44,710 nt of DNA from Actinomycetota bacterium (GCA_030837505.1 JAUPKJ010000041.1:1-44710); one strand, 5' to 3'. Shown: positions 9,783-19,063, counted from the first letter of the stretch. The notes: a model not told the origin generated them from the letters alone. Made by a program: numbers and translations.

Positions 9783-12461
9783 TCACCCGGCGTCATCGGC
9801 CCGTTCGGCCACGGCGTCCCCGATCCGTCGCAGCGCCTCGGGCACACCCTCGGCACGGGTGCCACCGCCCTGGGCCACGTCGGGTTTGCCTCCTCCGTTG
9901 CCGCCCAGTACCCGAGCACCTTCCCTCACGAGGTCCCCCGCTGACAACCTGCGGTGACGCGCCTGCGCGTTCGTGGCGACCACGAGTAACGGCCGACCTT
10001 TGGCCACGCCGGCGACCGCGACGACGGCCGGGCTCTCCGACGACAGGCGCTCGCGCACGTCCAGGGCCAGGGTGCGCAGGTCGTCGGCCTGGGCCTGACC
10101 CGCGTCGTGGGTGACGAGGTTGATCTCGCCGATCCGCACGGGGGACTGCGCGAGCCGCGGCGCCGCCGCGAGCACCTGGGCGGCCCTGGCCCGGTCCAGC
10201 TCGCGCTGGGCCGCCTTGAGCTGGGTCAGGAGCGCGCCGACCCTCTCGGGCAGTTCCTCCGGGCGGACCTTGAGCGCCTCGGTGAGCTGGTCGACCAGGA
10301 GATGCTCGCGGGCCGACCAGGCGTAGGCGTCCGCCCCGACGAGGGCCTCCACGCGGCGGACGCCCGACCCGATGGACCCCTCACCGACCAGTTTGACCAG
10401 TCCCAGCTGTCCCGAGCTGCGCGCGTGGGTGCCACCGCACAGTTCCTTGGACCAGTCCCCCACCGAGATCACCCGGACCTGCGCGCCGTACTTCTCCCCG
10501 AAGAGGGCCAGGGCGCCGTACTGCTGCGCCTCCTGCGGCGTCATGACCTCGGCGTGTACCTGCAGGTCCTCGATGAGCAGGGCATTGACCCGGGCCTCGA
10601 CGTCGCGCAGCGCCTGGGGGGGAAGGGCCGCCGTGGAGTGGAAGTCGAACCGCAGCCGCCCGGGGGAGTTCTCCGACCCCGCCTGCGTGGCCGTCTCGCC
10701 CAGGGCCTCCCGGATCGCCTTGTGGACCATGTGGGTCGCCGTGTGGGCGCGGCTGATCGCCTTGCGCCGTTCGACGTCGACCGCGGCCCGGGCCGCCTGC
10801 CCCGGACGGATCTCGCCGCTGCGCACCCTGGCGCGGTGGACGACGAGCCCCGTGATCGGGGATTGCACGTCCAGGACCTCGATCTCGGCGCCGTCCAGGA
10901 CGATCAGTCCGGTGTCCGCCAGCTGACCGCCGCTCTCGGCGTAGAACGGTGTGCGGTCCAGGACCAGCTCGATCTCCTGGCCCTCCCCGGCCGCCGGGAC
11001 CACCTCGCCGGCCACCACGAGGCCCTGCACGGTCGCCTCGCTCGTGACCTCGTCGTAGCCCGTGAACTCCACGGCCCGACCCAGGCCGTCGGCGATGTCC
11101 CGGTAGCCCGCGGTGCCGGTGTGCCCCGACCGTTTGGCGGCGGCGTCGGCCTTCGCCCGGTTGCGCTGTTCGCCCATGAGACGGCGGAACTCGGTCTCGT
11201 CGACCTTGAGCCCCTGCTCCGCGGCCATCTCCAGGGTCAGGTCGAGGGGGAACCCGTAGGTGTCGTGCAACCGGAAGGCGTTATCGCCCGAGAGGGTGCT
11301 GCTGCCGGACCGGCGGGCCTTGCGCACCGCGGTGTCCAGGATCGTGGTTCCCGAGGCCAGGGTCCGACCGAAGGACTCCTCCTCGGCCGCGACGATCTGC
11401 TGGATCCGGTCGAAACCGGACTCCAGTTCGGGGTAGGAGGCCCGCATCCGGTCCTGGGAGACGCCCATGAGATCGACGAGCACGGGCTCGGCGACCCCGA
11501 GCAGGCGCACCGAGCGCACGGCCCGGCGCAGCAGCCGCCGCAGGACGTACCCGCGGGACTCGTTGCCCGGGGTCACGCCGTCGCCGATGAGCATGAGGGC
11601 GCTGCGCACGTGGTCGGCCACGACCCGCAGGCGGACGTCGTCGACGGGGTCGGCGCCGTACCGGCGGCCCGACAGCTCCTGGGTCCGGGTGATGACGGGG
11701 AAGACCTCGTCGATCTCGTAGAGGTTCTCCACGCCCTGCAGGAGGAAGGCCAGGCGTTCGAGGCCCAGGCCGGTGTCGATGCTCTTGGCGGGCAGGTCAC
11801 CGAGGACCTCGAAACCGTCCTTGCCCTGGCCCGGACCCCGCTCGTGCTGCATGAAGACGAGGTTCCAGATCTCCAGGAAGCGTTCCTCGTCGACCGCGGG
11901 GCCGCCGTCCGGGCCGTGGGCCGGTCCCCGGTCGAGGTAGATCTCGCTGCAGGGTCCGCACGGGCCGGGGACACCCATGGACCAGAAGTTGTCCTTCATG
12001 CCCCGGCGCACGATCCGCTCGGAGGGCAGGCCGGCGATCTTCTTCCACAGGCCAAGGCTCTCGTCGTCGTCCTGGTACACGGTGACCCACAGCCGGCTCT
12101 CGTCCAGGCCGTAACCGCCGTCGGCCACGGGACGGGTCAGCAGTTCCCAGGCGAACTCGATCGCGCCGGCCTTGAAGTAGTCGCCGAACGAGAAGTTCCC
12201 GCTCATCTGGAAGAAGGTGCCGTGGCGGGTCGTGCGCCCGACCTCCTCGATGTCCAGGGTCCGCACACACTTCTGCACGCTGGTGGCCCGGGCGTACGGC
12301 GGGGTCTGGTGGCCGAGGAAGTAGGGCTTGAAGGGCACCATGCCGGCGTTGACGAACAACAGGTTGGGGTCGTCGTACACCAGCGGTGCGCTCGGGACGG
12401 CCGTGTGGCCACGCTCCTGGAAGAAGCTGAGCCAACGACGGCGGATCTCGGCCGTCTCCAT
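9783..12461 (-). CDS. alaS: Alanyl-tRNA synthetase
   Basis: AlaS charges tRNA-Ala and edits mischarged Ser- and Gly-tRNA. The 892 aa length is normal. The class II catalytic core is N-terminal, with the motif 2 region [15 protein letters not shown] and YEIDEVFPV. The editing domain carries the zinc-binding HTATHMVH (about residue 570) and CGGTHAR (about residue 673). A C-terminal DHHA1-type segment ends with [18 protein letters not shown] 12461 is preceded by GGAGGT nine bases upstream. It sits in the conserved block with two small membrane-protein genes upstream and ruvX downstream. Confidence 0.98.
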   Translation of the reverse strand: METAEIRRRWLSFFQERGHTAVPSAPLVYDDPNLLFVNAGMVPFKPYFLGHQTPPYARATSVQKCVRTLDIEEVGRTTRHGTFFQMSGNFSFGDYFKAGAIEFAWELLTRPVADGGYGLDESRLWVTVYQDDDESLGLWKKIAGLPSERIVRRGMKDNFWSMGVPGPCGPCSEIYLDRGPAHGPDGGPAVDEERFLEIWNLVFMQHERGPGQGKDGFEVLGDLPAKSIDTGLGLERLAFLLQGVENLYEIDEVFPVITRTQELSGRRYGADPVDDVRLRVVADHVRSALMLIGDGVTPGNESRGYVLRRLLRRAVRSVRLLGVAEPVLVDLMGVSQDRMRASYPELESGFDRIQQIVAAEEESFGRTLASGTTILDTAVRKARRSGSSTLSGDNAFRLHDTYGFPLDLTLEMAAEQGLKVDETEFRRLMGEQRNRAKADAAAKRSGHTGTAGYRDIADGLGRAVEFTGYDEVTSEATVQGLVVAGEVVPAAGEGQEIELVLDRTPFYAESGGQLADTGLIVLDGAEIEVLDVQSPITGLVVHRARVRSGEIRPGQAARAAVDVERRKAISRAHTATHMVHKAIREALGETATQAGSENSPGRLRFDFHSTAALPPQALRDVEARVNALLIEDLQVHAEVMTPQEAQQYGALALFGEKYGAQVRVISVGDWSKELCGGTHARSSGQLGLVKLVGEGSIGSGVRRVEALVGADAYAWSAREHLLVDQLTEALKVRPEELPERVGALLTQLKAAQRELDRARAAQVLAAAPRLAQSPVRIGEINLVTHDAGQAQADDLRTLALDVRERLSSESPAVVAVAGVAKGRPLLVVATNAQARHRRLSAGDLVREGARVLGGNGGGKPDVAQGGGTRAEGVPEALRRIGDAVAERADDAG

Positions 12462-12655
12462 CGGTACCCGACCTCCGGTCTGGTTTCGAGCCGACCTGGG
12501 GGCAGGTCGGCGGGTTGTCAGTGTGGACTCGTCCGTGTGGGCTCACCGGCGCCGGGGCGCCCCGCGTGCCCATCGTCCCCGACCCCGGGCACGGGGACGA
12601 GTCGTTTCCGTTCTGCCGGGTCCGTCCGACGTTCCCGGCGGGGCGGGACGGTCCG

Positions 12656-12892
12656 TCATCCTCGCGCAGCGACCGTACCGGGTCCTTCCTCGGGAGACGG
12701 GCTCTCGTCCATCCCGAACTCCTGTCGCAGCTCCCGCTCGCGGGCAGCCATGTCCCGTCTGACGGACGCGACGAGGTCCACCGCGGTCCGGGCCACGCCC
12801 GTGGGGGTGCACTCGCGGGCCGCCCGGGTGATCCGACCGGCGATCACGACGCCGGCCACGGCCCCGAGGGCCACCCAGAACAGACGGCGCAT
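12656..12892 (-). CDS. Small membrane protein, DUF6167-like
   Basis: This protein of 78 residues has one N-terminal transmembrane segment (about 4-19, FWVALGAVAGVVIAG) and a charged, probably helical, cytoplasmic part. Genes of this size and shape lie between alaS and the DUF948 gene in many actinobacteria, hence the DUF6167 assignment. The function is unknown. The start is preceded by GGAAGGA that overlaps the end of the upstream gene, and the stop of that gene is only 3 bases away, so the two are coupled. A gap of 194 bp separates it from alaS. Confidence 0.8.
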   Translation of the reverse strand: MRRLFWVALGAVAGVVIAGRITRAARECTPTGVARTAVDLVASVRRDMAARERELRQEFGMDESPSPEEGPGTVAARG

Positions 12893-12895
12893 CGG

Positions 12896-13264
12896 TCAGT
12901 CCTTCCCTCGTCCGCGGCGGGCGTGCCCGCTCGTGGCCCTGCGCAGACCGTGCCCGAAAGCCGCCACCTTGATCAAAGGGGATCCCACCGTCGCGGTGAA
13001 CAGGGCTGCCAGGGAGGAGACGTTCGCACTGACGGACTCGACGTGCTCCGTAATGGTGTCCACGCGTGCCATTTGCTGATTGGCGGTGGAGACGGTCGTG
13101 GTGACCTCCTCCAGCAGCGGAAGGGTCCCGTCCGACAGGCCGCGCACCGCCCGGCGTGTCTCCTCCAGAACCTTGCCGAGCTTGACCAACGGGTACGCGA
13201 TGAAACCCACGAGCAGGACGAAGGCCAGGGCGGAGATGAGCCCTGCGACGTCAGAGACCGACAT
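12896..13264 (-). CDS. DUF948 membrane protein
   Basis: This protein of 122 residues has an N-terminal transmembrane helix (about 8-27) followed by an extended helical region (LEETRRAVRGLSDGTLPLLEEVTTTVSTANQQMARVDT, described here only by its ends at residues 34 and 71). That region is typical of DUF948 proteins, which resemble chemotaxis-receptor-like coiled coils. The C-terminus is basic. Start ATG 13264 has AAGGAG seven bases upstream. It is the first gene of the short run DUF948-DUF6167-alaS. The molecular role is unknown; the conserved location beside alaS is the main clue. Confidence 0.85.
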   Translation of the reverse strand: MSVSDVAGLISALAFVLLVGFIAYPLVKLGKVLEETRRAVRGLSDGTLPLLEEVTTTVSTANQQMARVDTITEHVESVSANVSSLAALFTATVGSPLIKVAAFGHGLRRATSGHARRGRGKD

Positions 13265-13535
13265 CTACAGCTCCTTCGTTGTCCGGTTCGGGCCGTGACG
13301 CCTCCGGGCCGACGTACGGATCCGGCGGGCGGTGCGGTCGTGGGGTCTTGGTGAAGGTCCGGGCCTCGGTCCGGGTCTTCGGCCCGGTCCGGGTCTCCCT
13401 CCGGTCCGGGGGACGTCCCCCGGCCGGAACGATGCGCGGTGGAGGTCCTGCGAAGAACGACGATACCGTGCGCCCCTCCGGGTCTTCGGCGCAGATCCTC
13501 CCGGTTGGCGTGGCGGGTCCGGGAGGTCCGCCGGC
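13265..13535. other. GC-rich spacer between rarA and the DUF948 gene
   Basis: This 271 bp is very G/C rich with repeated GTCCGGG/CCCGGAC blocks around 13350-13420 that can fold on either strand and may end the rarA transcript. Frames through it look like shadows. In many actinobacteria rpsD lies at this place; no ribosomal S4 sequence is seen here. Confidence 0.5.
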
Positions 13536-15011
13536 TCACCGTTCACCGGACGCACCGCCCCGCCCGCCGCGCAGCAGCGTCCGCAAACGGGTCAGACGCC
13601 CGGCCAGCTCCCGTTCGAAGCCCCGGGAGGTGGGGCGGTAGTAGTCCCTGCCGACCAGGTCGTCCGGCGAGTACTGCTGTGCGACCACGCCCGCGGGGTC
13701 GTCGTGGGTGTACCGGTACCCCTTGCCGTGGCCCAGGGCACCGGCCCCCGAGTAGTGGGCGTCCCGCAGAGGCGGTGGGACGGGGCCGATCGCCCCGGCC
13801 CTCACGTCGGCGACCGCCTCGGCGATCCCCGTGCAGCAGGCGTTCGACTTGGGTGCCAGGGACAGGTGCACCACGGCCTGCGACAGGATGATCCTGGCCT
13901 CGGGCATCCCGACGAGCTGCACGGCCTGGGCTGCGGCCACGGCCGTGGCGAGGGCCGTGGGATCGGCCATACCGACGTCCTCGCTCGCGCAGATCATGAT
14001 TCGGCGGGCGACGAACCGCGGGTCCTCCCCCGCCTCGAGCATCCGGGCGAGATAGTGCAGGGCCGCGTCGACGTCCGAGCCCCGCATCGACTTGATCAGT
14101 GCGCTGGAGACGTCGTAGTGCTGGTCCCCCGAACGGTCGTAGCGCACGGCCGCCCGGTCGACGGCCCGCTCGACGAGTTCGAGGGTCACCGTCGGCGGTG
14201 GGACCGGGTCCGCTGCCCGGTCGGCAGGCTCCGGCGGTGTCCCGGCAGGCTCCGTGGGTTCCGTGGGTCCGGCGGAGGACAACGCGGCCCCGGCGGCGGC
14301 CTCCAGGGCCGTGAGGGCCCGCCGGGCGTCCCCGCCCGCGAGCCTCACGAGATGTTCGCGGGCCTCAGGAGCCAGCCGGACGGTGTTCCCCAGGCCCCGG
14401 GGATCGGCGACGGCCCGTTCCAACAGCCGTTCCAGATCGGCCGGTTCCAACGGCCGCAAGGTCAGCAGCAGGGACCGGGACAACAACGGCGCCACGACGC
14501 TGAACGAGGGGTTCTCGGTGGTCGCGGCGATCAGGACCACCCAACGGTTCTCGACCCCCGGCAGCAGGGCGTCCTGTTGGGCCCGGGTGAAACGGTGGAT
14601 CTCGTCGAGGAACAGCACGGTCGTGCGCCCCTGCAGGTCACGCAGGCGTCGGGCCTCCTCCATCGCCCTGCGCACGTCCTTGACCCCTGCCGTCACCGCG
14701 GACAGTTCCACGAACCGGCGTCCGGTGGCCGCGGAGACGACGTGCGCGAGAGTGGTCTTGCCCGTTCCCGGGGGTCCCCAGAGAATCGCCGACGTCGGGC
14801 CCGCGACCCCCCCGCCGCCCTCGGCCAGACGCCGCAGGGGCGATCCGGGGGTGAGCAAATGGTCCTGCCCCACGAGTTCTTCCAGGAGACCGGGCCGCAT
14901 CCTCACCGCCAGCGGCAGGTCGCCGCGGGAAGGGGAGGCGCAGGGGGACCGGGAGGGCAGGTCCTCGCCGGAGTCGCCGTCCTGCGACGACGGCGAGAAG
15001 AGCGTGTCCAC
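13536..15011 (-). CDS. rarA: Replication-associated recombination protein A (RarA/MgsA)
   Basis: RarA is a clamp-loader-related AAA+ ATPase that acts at stalled replication forks. Visible features are the N-terminal [16 protein letters not shown], Walker [13 protein letters not shown] (about residue 80), Walker [11 protein letters not shown], sensor 1 ATTENPSF, and the arginine-finger region [13 protein letters not shown]. The MgsA C-terminal domain follows, with [35 protein letters not shown] and [19 protein letters not shown] variable Pro/Glu-rich insert (about residues 245-270) separates the lid domain from the tetramerisation domain. The GTG start lies six bases after a TAGCGT hexamer and has no separated Shine-Dalgarno sequence, which suggests a leaderless mRNA. 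It diverges from the sugar-transport region. Confidence 0.95.
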   Translation of the reverse strand: MDTLFSPSSQDGDSGEDLPSRSPCASPSRGDLPLAVRMRPGLLEELVGQDHLLTPGSPLRRLAEGGGGVAGPTSAILWGPPGTGKTTLAHVVSAATGRRFVELSAVTAGVKDVRRAMEEARRLRDLQGRTTVLFLDEIHRFTRAQQDALLPGVENRWVVLIAATTENPSFSVVAPLLSRSLLLTLRPLEPADLERLLERAVADPRGLGNTVRLAPEAREHLVRLAGGDARRALTALEAAAGAALSSAGPTEPTEPAGTPPEPADRAADPVPPPTVTLELVERAVDRAAVRYDRSGDQHYDVSSALIKSMRGSDVDAALHYLARMLEAGEDPRFVARRIMICASEDVGMADPTALATAVAAAQAVQLVGMPEARIILSQAVVHLSLAPKSNACCTGIAEAVADVRAGAIGPVPPPLRDAHYSGAGALGHGKGYRYTHDDPAGVVAQQYSPDDLVGRDYYRPTSRGFERELAGRLTRLRTLLRGGRGGASGER

Positions 15012-15017
15012 TCCCCC

Positions 15018-15023
15018 ACGCTA
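15018..15023 (-). promoter_or_regulatory. Candidate -10 element for leaderless rarA
   Basis: TAGCGT on the minus strand fits the actinobacterial TANNNT consensus and ends six bases before the GTG start of rarA, the spacing typical of leaderless genes. No convincing -35 was found. Confidence 0.35.
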
Positions 15024-15144
15024 GTACCGGTGGTCTACTCTCCCATTCGTCAGGCTGCCTCCCGTCAGGCTGTGTGAGAGTCGCAGGCAGGCCGGGTTCG
15101 GCGCAGGCCGGAGGCGCCCGCCCTCGGCGACCCCGGCCGACCCC

Positions 15145-15219
15145 CAGCATGATCGAGGTTTGGCCGACGAAACGACCCGGCGGGGTGGTCGTGGGGGTGG
15201 AGGGTTCTCGATCATGCTG
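15145..15219. repeat. Nested palindromic element (REP-like)
   Basis: Outer arms of 13 bases are perfect complements: CAGCATGATCGAG at 15145-15157 and CTCGATCATGCTG at 15207-15219. Inside lies a second pair, ACGACC at 15172-15177 and GGTCGT at 15187-15192. The sequence resembles extragenic palindromes of some actinobacteria, but whether it recurs in this genome cannot be seen here. Confidence 0.75.
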
Positions 15220-15280
15220 AAGGCGGAGGGTGGTCCGACGCACGTGATGTTCATCGCATTTCATGACTTGCCAGGCCCTC

Positions 15281-15296
15281 TGTGACCGATCTCACA
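15281..15296 (+). promoter_or_regulatory. CRP/GlxR-type operator
   Basis: TGTGACCGATCTCACA is a perfect match to the TGTGA-N6-TCACA consensus of cAMP-receptor-family regulators (CRP, GlxR). It lies upstream of the ABC sugar importer. If transcription starts seven bases after the TATATT at 15317-15322, the site is centred about 41 bases upstream, the class II activator position. Confidence 0.7.
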
Positions 15297-15316
15297 ACAC
15301 AGGACCTTCCGGTCTG

Positions 15317-15322
15317 TATATT
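15317..15322 (+). promoter_or_regulatory. Candidate -10 box of the importer operon
   Basis: TATATT, preceded by TG, lies downstream of the CRP-type site. The -35 position has no good match, which suits an activator-dependent promoter. The start site is inferred, not seen. Confidence 0.45.
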
Positions 15323-15659
15323 GTGATGCGGCCTGTATCGGATCGCTCAGGACACATCAGGGGATCCGTCGACGGCATGGCCTCGACGCCGTTTCCCCCG
15401 CCCCACGACCGGGGCGCGGGGAGGGCCGGGCGACCGCGGGCTGCACCATGGTTTCCCCTCGCGTCGCCCATCGCACGGTCCCGGACGGGCAGCGCCTCCC
15501 GGGAAACGCAGGCCGGCAACACGCGAAATCACCTGCCGAACCGCAGCGGTCCCGGCGTCCTCACAGCTCCTCCCGGCCTCGGCGAAAAGCCGGTGGCGAA
15601 GCACGGTGCCCTTCCCTGAACTGCCCGGGCAAGGACGAGGGAAAGGCCGGGGAAGGGTG

Positions 15660-15673
15660 CCGGCAAATGCCGG
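15660..15673. promoter_or_regulatory. Palindrome just upstream of the possible leader ORF
   Basis: CCGGCAAATGCCGG has six-base arms around a two-base centre and sits 10 bases before the GTG of the short leader frame. It could be an operator or a small RNA hairpin. No specific regulator family is assigned. Confidence 0.4.
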
Positions 15674-15683
15674 GGAGGACAAC

Positions 15684-15752
15684 GTGAAATTTTCAGCGAC
15701 ACACGCCTCCGACCTCGCAGAACAGCAGTCCCTCCCCCCACGGCAACTATAA
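15684..15752 (+). CDS. Possible 22-residue leader peptide
   Basis: A GTG with GGGGAGG five bases upstream opens a 22-codon frame (VKFSATHASDLAEQQSLPPR, then QL and TAA). The ribosome binding site is as good as that of any gene here. The codon choice is less G/C biased than the genome, and there is no run of one amino acid that would indicate classic attenuation. It ends 95 bases before the substrate-binding-protein start. It may be a translated leader or chance. Confidence 0.25.
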   Translation: MKFSATHASDLAEQQSLPPRQL

Positions 15753-15847
15753 ACGGATATCTTCCGGACCCCTTGACCGGAGGGCCTGTCGGGGTGAGGC
15801 TGATCCGAGCTCGTTCAGGGATCGAAGGTGTCACCGGAAGGATATCG

Positions 15848-17131
15848 ATGCGCATCACGCGAAGGATGCCGACAGCCCTCGTGGGAACCCTCGCCGTCGC
15901 CGCGCTCTCGCTGTGCGCATGTGGTTCGGACAGCGACGACGGCGGCGGGAATGTCACGCTGAACGTTCAGCTGTTCGGTAGCTTCGGCTACAAGGAGAGC
16001 GGTCTGTTCGACGAGTACCAGAAGCTGCACCCGAACATCTCCATCAAGTTCACCAGCGTCCAGCAGGAATCGACCTACTGGCCCAAGATCCAGTCCCAGT
16101 TGAACGCGCCGACCGGGGTCGGGGACGTCTATGCCGCCGAGGTGAGCCGGATCGCCCAGGTCACCCAGAACCAGGCAGACCGGTGGGTCGACCTGAAGAC
16201 CTTCGGCGCGGGAGACCTCGAGGCCGACTACTACGACTGGAAGTGGAAGGCCGGCACGACCGCCGACGGCAAGATCCTGGGGCTGGGCACGGACATCGGG
16301 CCCCTGGCGATCTGTTACCGCAAGGATCTGTTCGCCAAGGCCGGGCTGCCCACGGACCGGCAGGAACTGGCCAAGTCCTGGACCAGTTGGCAGGCCTTCC
16401 TCGACCTGGGCAAGCAGTACAAGGCCAAGGCCCCGCGCGGCTCCGCCTTCGTCGATACCGCCGGTGGTCTGTACAACGCGATCCTCGGCAGTTCCATCAA
16501 GCAGTACTACGACGAGAGCGGCAAACCCATCCACGAGACCAACCCGGCGATCCGCGATGCCTGGAACCTCGGGGTGCAGGCCGCGCAGACCGGGTTGACC
16601 GCTCGGCTCAAGCAGTTCGACGAAGCCTGGAACAAGGCTTTCTCCAGCGGCAGCTTCGCCTCGATCGCCTGCCCCTCCTGGATGATCAGTTACATCAAGG
16701 GACAGGACAAGAACGGAAGCGGCAAGTGGGACGTCGCCCCCGGACCGGGCGTGGGGAACTGGGGCGGGTCGTACCTGGGGATCCCCAAGAACAGCCGGCA
16801 CCAGAAAGAGTCGTACGACCTCATCAGGTGGCTCACAGCGCCGGACCAGCAGGTGCGCCTGTTCCAGGACTCCGGGATCTTCCCCGCCTCCAAGGTCGCC
16901 GCGAGCCGGCCAGAGGTCGCGGACGCGAAGGATCCCTATTTCGGTGACGCCCCGGTCGGGAAGATCTTCGGTGACGTCGCGCAGAACCTGCCCGTCGCCG
17001 TCCACGGCCCGCGGGACGGCTCCATCCTGGACGCCTTCAACAACGGTCTGCTGTCCATCGAGACCCAGAAAACCGACCCGGACAAGGCTTGGAAGGACAC
17101 CATGAAGAACGTCGAGAATCTTCTGGGTTGA
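15848..17131 (+). CDS. ABC transporter sugar-binding lipoprotein
   Basis: This is an extracytoplasmic solute-binding protein of family 1, which delivers a sugar or oligosaccharide to the two permeases encoded next. Start ATG 15848 follows GGAAGGA. The signal peptide ends in a lipobox with Cys25 (SLCACGSDS), so the mature protein would be lipid-anchored. Family features include the VTLNVQLFGSFGYKES opening strand, SKIPKN-like GIPKNSRHQKESYDLIRWL, and a C-terminal region around KTDPDKAW. Tryptophans and aromatic residues are frequent, as in carbohydrate binders. The substrate cannot be read from the sequence. No glycosidase or LacI regulator is nearby. Confidence 0.9.
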   Translation: MRITRRMPTALVGTLAVAALSLCACGSDSDDGGGNVTLNVQLFGSFGYKESGLFDEYQKLHPNISIKFTSVQQESTYWPKIQSQLNAPTGVGDVYAAEVSRIAQVTQNQADRWVDLKTFGAGDLEADYYDWKWKAGTTADGKILGLGTDIGPLAICYRKDLFAKAGLPTDRQELAKSWTSWQAFLDLGKQYKAKAPRGSAFVDTAGGLYNAILGSSIKQYYDESGKPIHETNPAIRDAWNLGVQAAQTGLTARLKQFDEAWNKAFSSGSFASIACPSWMISYIKGQDKNGSGKWDVAPGPGVGNWGGSYLGIPKNSRHQKESYDLIRWLTAPDQQVRLFQDSGIFPASKVAASRPEVADAKDPYFGDAPVGKIFGDVAQNLPVAVHGPRDGSILDAFNNGLLSIETQKTDPDKAWKDTMKNVENLLG

Positions 17132-17193
17132 GCCGGACCGACCCGTACCGCACCGACGCCGTGAGGCGGCGAGAACAGGAAAGGACAGCCTCG

Positions 17194-18102
17194 ATGTTCA
17201 AGGCCCGCCGACGAGCAGGACAGGGCAGTGCTCCCTATTTGTTCGTGGCACCGTTCTTCCTCGTCTTCGCCGCCTTCGGCCTCTTCCCCATTCTCTACAC
17301 CGCGTGGGTCTCGCTGCACGCGGTGGACCTGCAGAACCCGAACGAGAGCACGTGGGTGGGGCTCGAGAACTACAGGAAGCTCTTCAGCAGCGACTTCTTC
17401 TGGAACGCCCTCGAGAACACCTTCACGATCGGTGTCATCTCGACCGTCCCCCAGTTGTGCATCGCTCTGGGAATAGCGCACCTGCTCAATTACCGATTGC
17501 GGGGCAGGACCTTCTTCCGGGTCGCCATGCTCATGCCCTACGCCACGAGCGTCGCGGCCGCGACGCTCGTCTTCTCGGGCCTCTTCGGCCGCGACTTCGG
17601 AATGATCAACTGGCTGCTCGGACAGGTCGGGGTGAACCCGGTCGATTGGGATAGCGGGAGATGGACCTCGCAGAACGCCCTCTCGACGATCATCACCTGG
17701 CGCTGGGTGGGTTACAACGCGCTGATCTACCTCGCGGGCATGCAGTCCGTCCCGGCGGACCTGTACGAGTCCGCAGCGATCGACGGCGCCAGCCGATGGC
17801 AGCAGTTCCGGTACGTCACCATCCCCTCGCTGCGCCCCACGATCCTGTTCACCATCGTCGTCTCCACCATCGGTGCCATTCAGGTCTTCGGTGAACCGCT
17901 GCTGTTCGGCGGGGTCTCCGGGCACCTCGGCGGAGCCGGCAGGCAGTACCAGACCCTCGGGGTCCTGCTCTACGACGAGGGCTGGTTCAACTACAAGCTC
18001 GGCTACGCCGCGGCCGTCGCCTGGACGATGTTCGTGATCATCGTGGTGGCGGTGCTGGTCAACACGACCCTGGCCCGCCGTCGTTGGAGGAATGCCGCAT
18101 GA
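17194..18102 (+). CDS. ABC sugar transporter permease, MalF/UgpA type
   Basis: This inner-membrane permease of 302 aa has six predicted transmembrane segments, starting with PYLFVAPFFLVFAAFGLFPI. The conserved EAA loop, which contacts the ATPase, is YESAAIDGASRWQQFRYVTI near residue 190. Start ATG 17194 is supported by GGAAAGGA upstream; the open frame extends further 5' but overlaps the preceding gene. It is 62 bases downstream of the binding-protein gene, and its stop overlaps the next start as ATGA, so the operon is translationally coupled. Confidence 0.93.
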   Translation: MFKARRRAGQGSAPYLFVAPFFLVFAAFGLFPILYTAWVSLHAVDLQNPNESTWVGLENYRKLFSSDFFWNALENTFTIGVISTVPQLCIALGIAHLLNYRLRGRTFFRVAMLMPYATSVAAATLVFSGLFGRDFGMINWLLGQVGVNPVDWDSGRWTSQNALSTIITWRWVGYNALIYLAGMQSVPADLYESAAIDGASRWQQFRYVTIPSLRPTILFTIVVSTIGAIQVFGEPLLFGGVSGHLGGAGRQYQTLGVLLYDEGWFNYKLGYAAAVAWTMFVIIVVAVLVNTTLARRRWRNAA

Positions 18103-18998
18103 CCGGCCCCGACAGACCTCACAGCCCGAGCGGCGACGGGACTCCAGCCCCCCGCCGGAGCCCGTGGCGCCCCCGGTCCCGGCAGGGGCGGGCGGGACCG
18201 CTGACCTATCTCGTGCTGATCGGCGTCACGGTGGTCTCGGTGTTCCCCCTCTATTGGACCCTCGTGGCGGCCACACGGACCAACGCGGAGATCAACTCGG
18301 TTCCTCCCCCGATGTTGCCCGGCGGGAACCTCATGAAGAACATCGACCTGGCCTACGACCAGATCGACCTCACCAAGGCGATCCTCAACTCCCTGATCGT
18401 GTCCGGGAGCATCGCCGTGGGAACCGTCATGTTCTGCACCCTGGCCGGTTTCGCCTTCGCCAAGCTCAGGTTCCGTTTCAACAACCTGCTCTTCGGGCTC
18501 ACCCTCGGGACCATGATGATCCCGCCGAGCCTCGGCGCCATCCCCCTTTACATGATGATGGTCGAGCTCGGGTGGATCGATCACTTGCAGGCCGTCGTCC
18601 TGCCCACCCTCGTGAGCGCTTTCGGGGTCTTCTTCATGCGGCAGTACCTCGTGGAGGCCCTGCCGAACGAACTGTTGGAGGCCGGCTGGGTGGACGGCGC
18701 CTCGACCTTCAGGGTGTTCCGGTCCATCGTCCTGCCCATCGCGCGCCCAGCGATGGCGGTTCTGGGGATGCTGGTTTTCCTGCAGGCCTGGAACGACTTC
18801 TTCTGGCCGATCCTGGCCCTGACAGCCAACAACCCGACTGTCCAGGTCGCACTGAACAACCTCGGACAGGGATATGTCCCGGACCGGTCGGTGATCATGG
18901 CGGGGACCTTCCTGACGACGATCCCCGTGATCGCGGTCTTCATCCTGCTCGGTCGGCAGATCGTGGGAGGAATCATGCAGGGAGCGATCAAGGGGTGA
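18099..18998 (+). CDS. ABC sugar transporter permease, MalG/UgpE type
   Basis: This second permease of the importer has 299 aa and about six transmembrane helices. The first is LVLIGVTVVSVFPLYWTLVA after a basic, Pro/Arg-rich cytoplasmic tail of about 35 residues. The EAA loop reads EAGWVDGASTFRVFRSIVLP, and the C-terminus has GRQIVGGIMQGAIKG, typical of MalG-type subunits. The start ATG lies within the ATGA overlap at 18099-18102. No ATP-binding subunit follows. Many actinobacterial CUT1 systems share one remote ATPase (MsiK type), which is the likely partner here by inference. Confidence 0.93.
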   Translation: MTGPDRPHSPSGDGTPAPRRSPWRPRSRQGRAGPLTYLVLIGVTVVSVFPLYWTLVAATRTNAEINSVPPPMLPGGNLMKNIDLAYDQIDLTKAILNSLIVSGSIAVGTVMFCTLAGFAFAKLRFRFNNLLFGLTLGTMMIPPSLGAIPLYMMMVELGWIDHLQAVVLPTLVSAFGVFFMRQYLVEALPNELLEAGWVDGASTFRVFRSIVLPIARPAMAVLGMLVFLQAWNDFFWPILALTANNPTVQVALNNLGQGYVPDRSVIMAGTFLTTIPVIAVFILLGRQIVGGIMQGAIKG

Positions 18999-19030
18999 CC
19001 GTACGGACCGGGAGGGACACGGTGGAGTCG

Positions 19031-19063
19031 GCCGGGAAGCCCGGCAGGAGGGGATCCGTCCCC
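19031..19063 (+). terminator. Tandem hairpins after the importer operon
   Basis: Two hairpins follow the last permease gene. GCCGGG-AAG-CCCGGC lies at 19031-19045 and GGGGA-TCCG-TCCCC at 19050-19063. Neither has a long T run, as is common in high-GC genomes. They are candidate terminators. Confidence 0.4.

Larger units (their letters stand above)
15012..15847. other. Long divergent regulatory region between rarA and the sugar importer
   Basis: About 840 bp without a full gene. It contains a nested palindrome (15145-15219), a perfect CRP/GlxR-type site (15281-15296) with a -10-like TATATT downstream, a second palindrome (15660-15673), and a 22-codon open frame with a good ribosome binding site (15684-15752). 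The importer mRNA would carry a leader of about 500 bases if it starts near 15329. Confidence 0.7.

Noticed and set aside
9697-9786. Longer RuvX start overlapping the alaS stop (GTGA)
   Set aside because: It would add 30 Pro/Arg-rich residues not seen in RuvX proteins; ATG 9696 or GTG 9672 is more plausible.
10107-13079. Plus-strand open frame of 990 codons
   Set aside because: It is antisense to alaS and the two small membrane-protein genes; the minus-strand products have clear family motifs.
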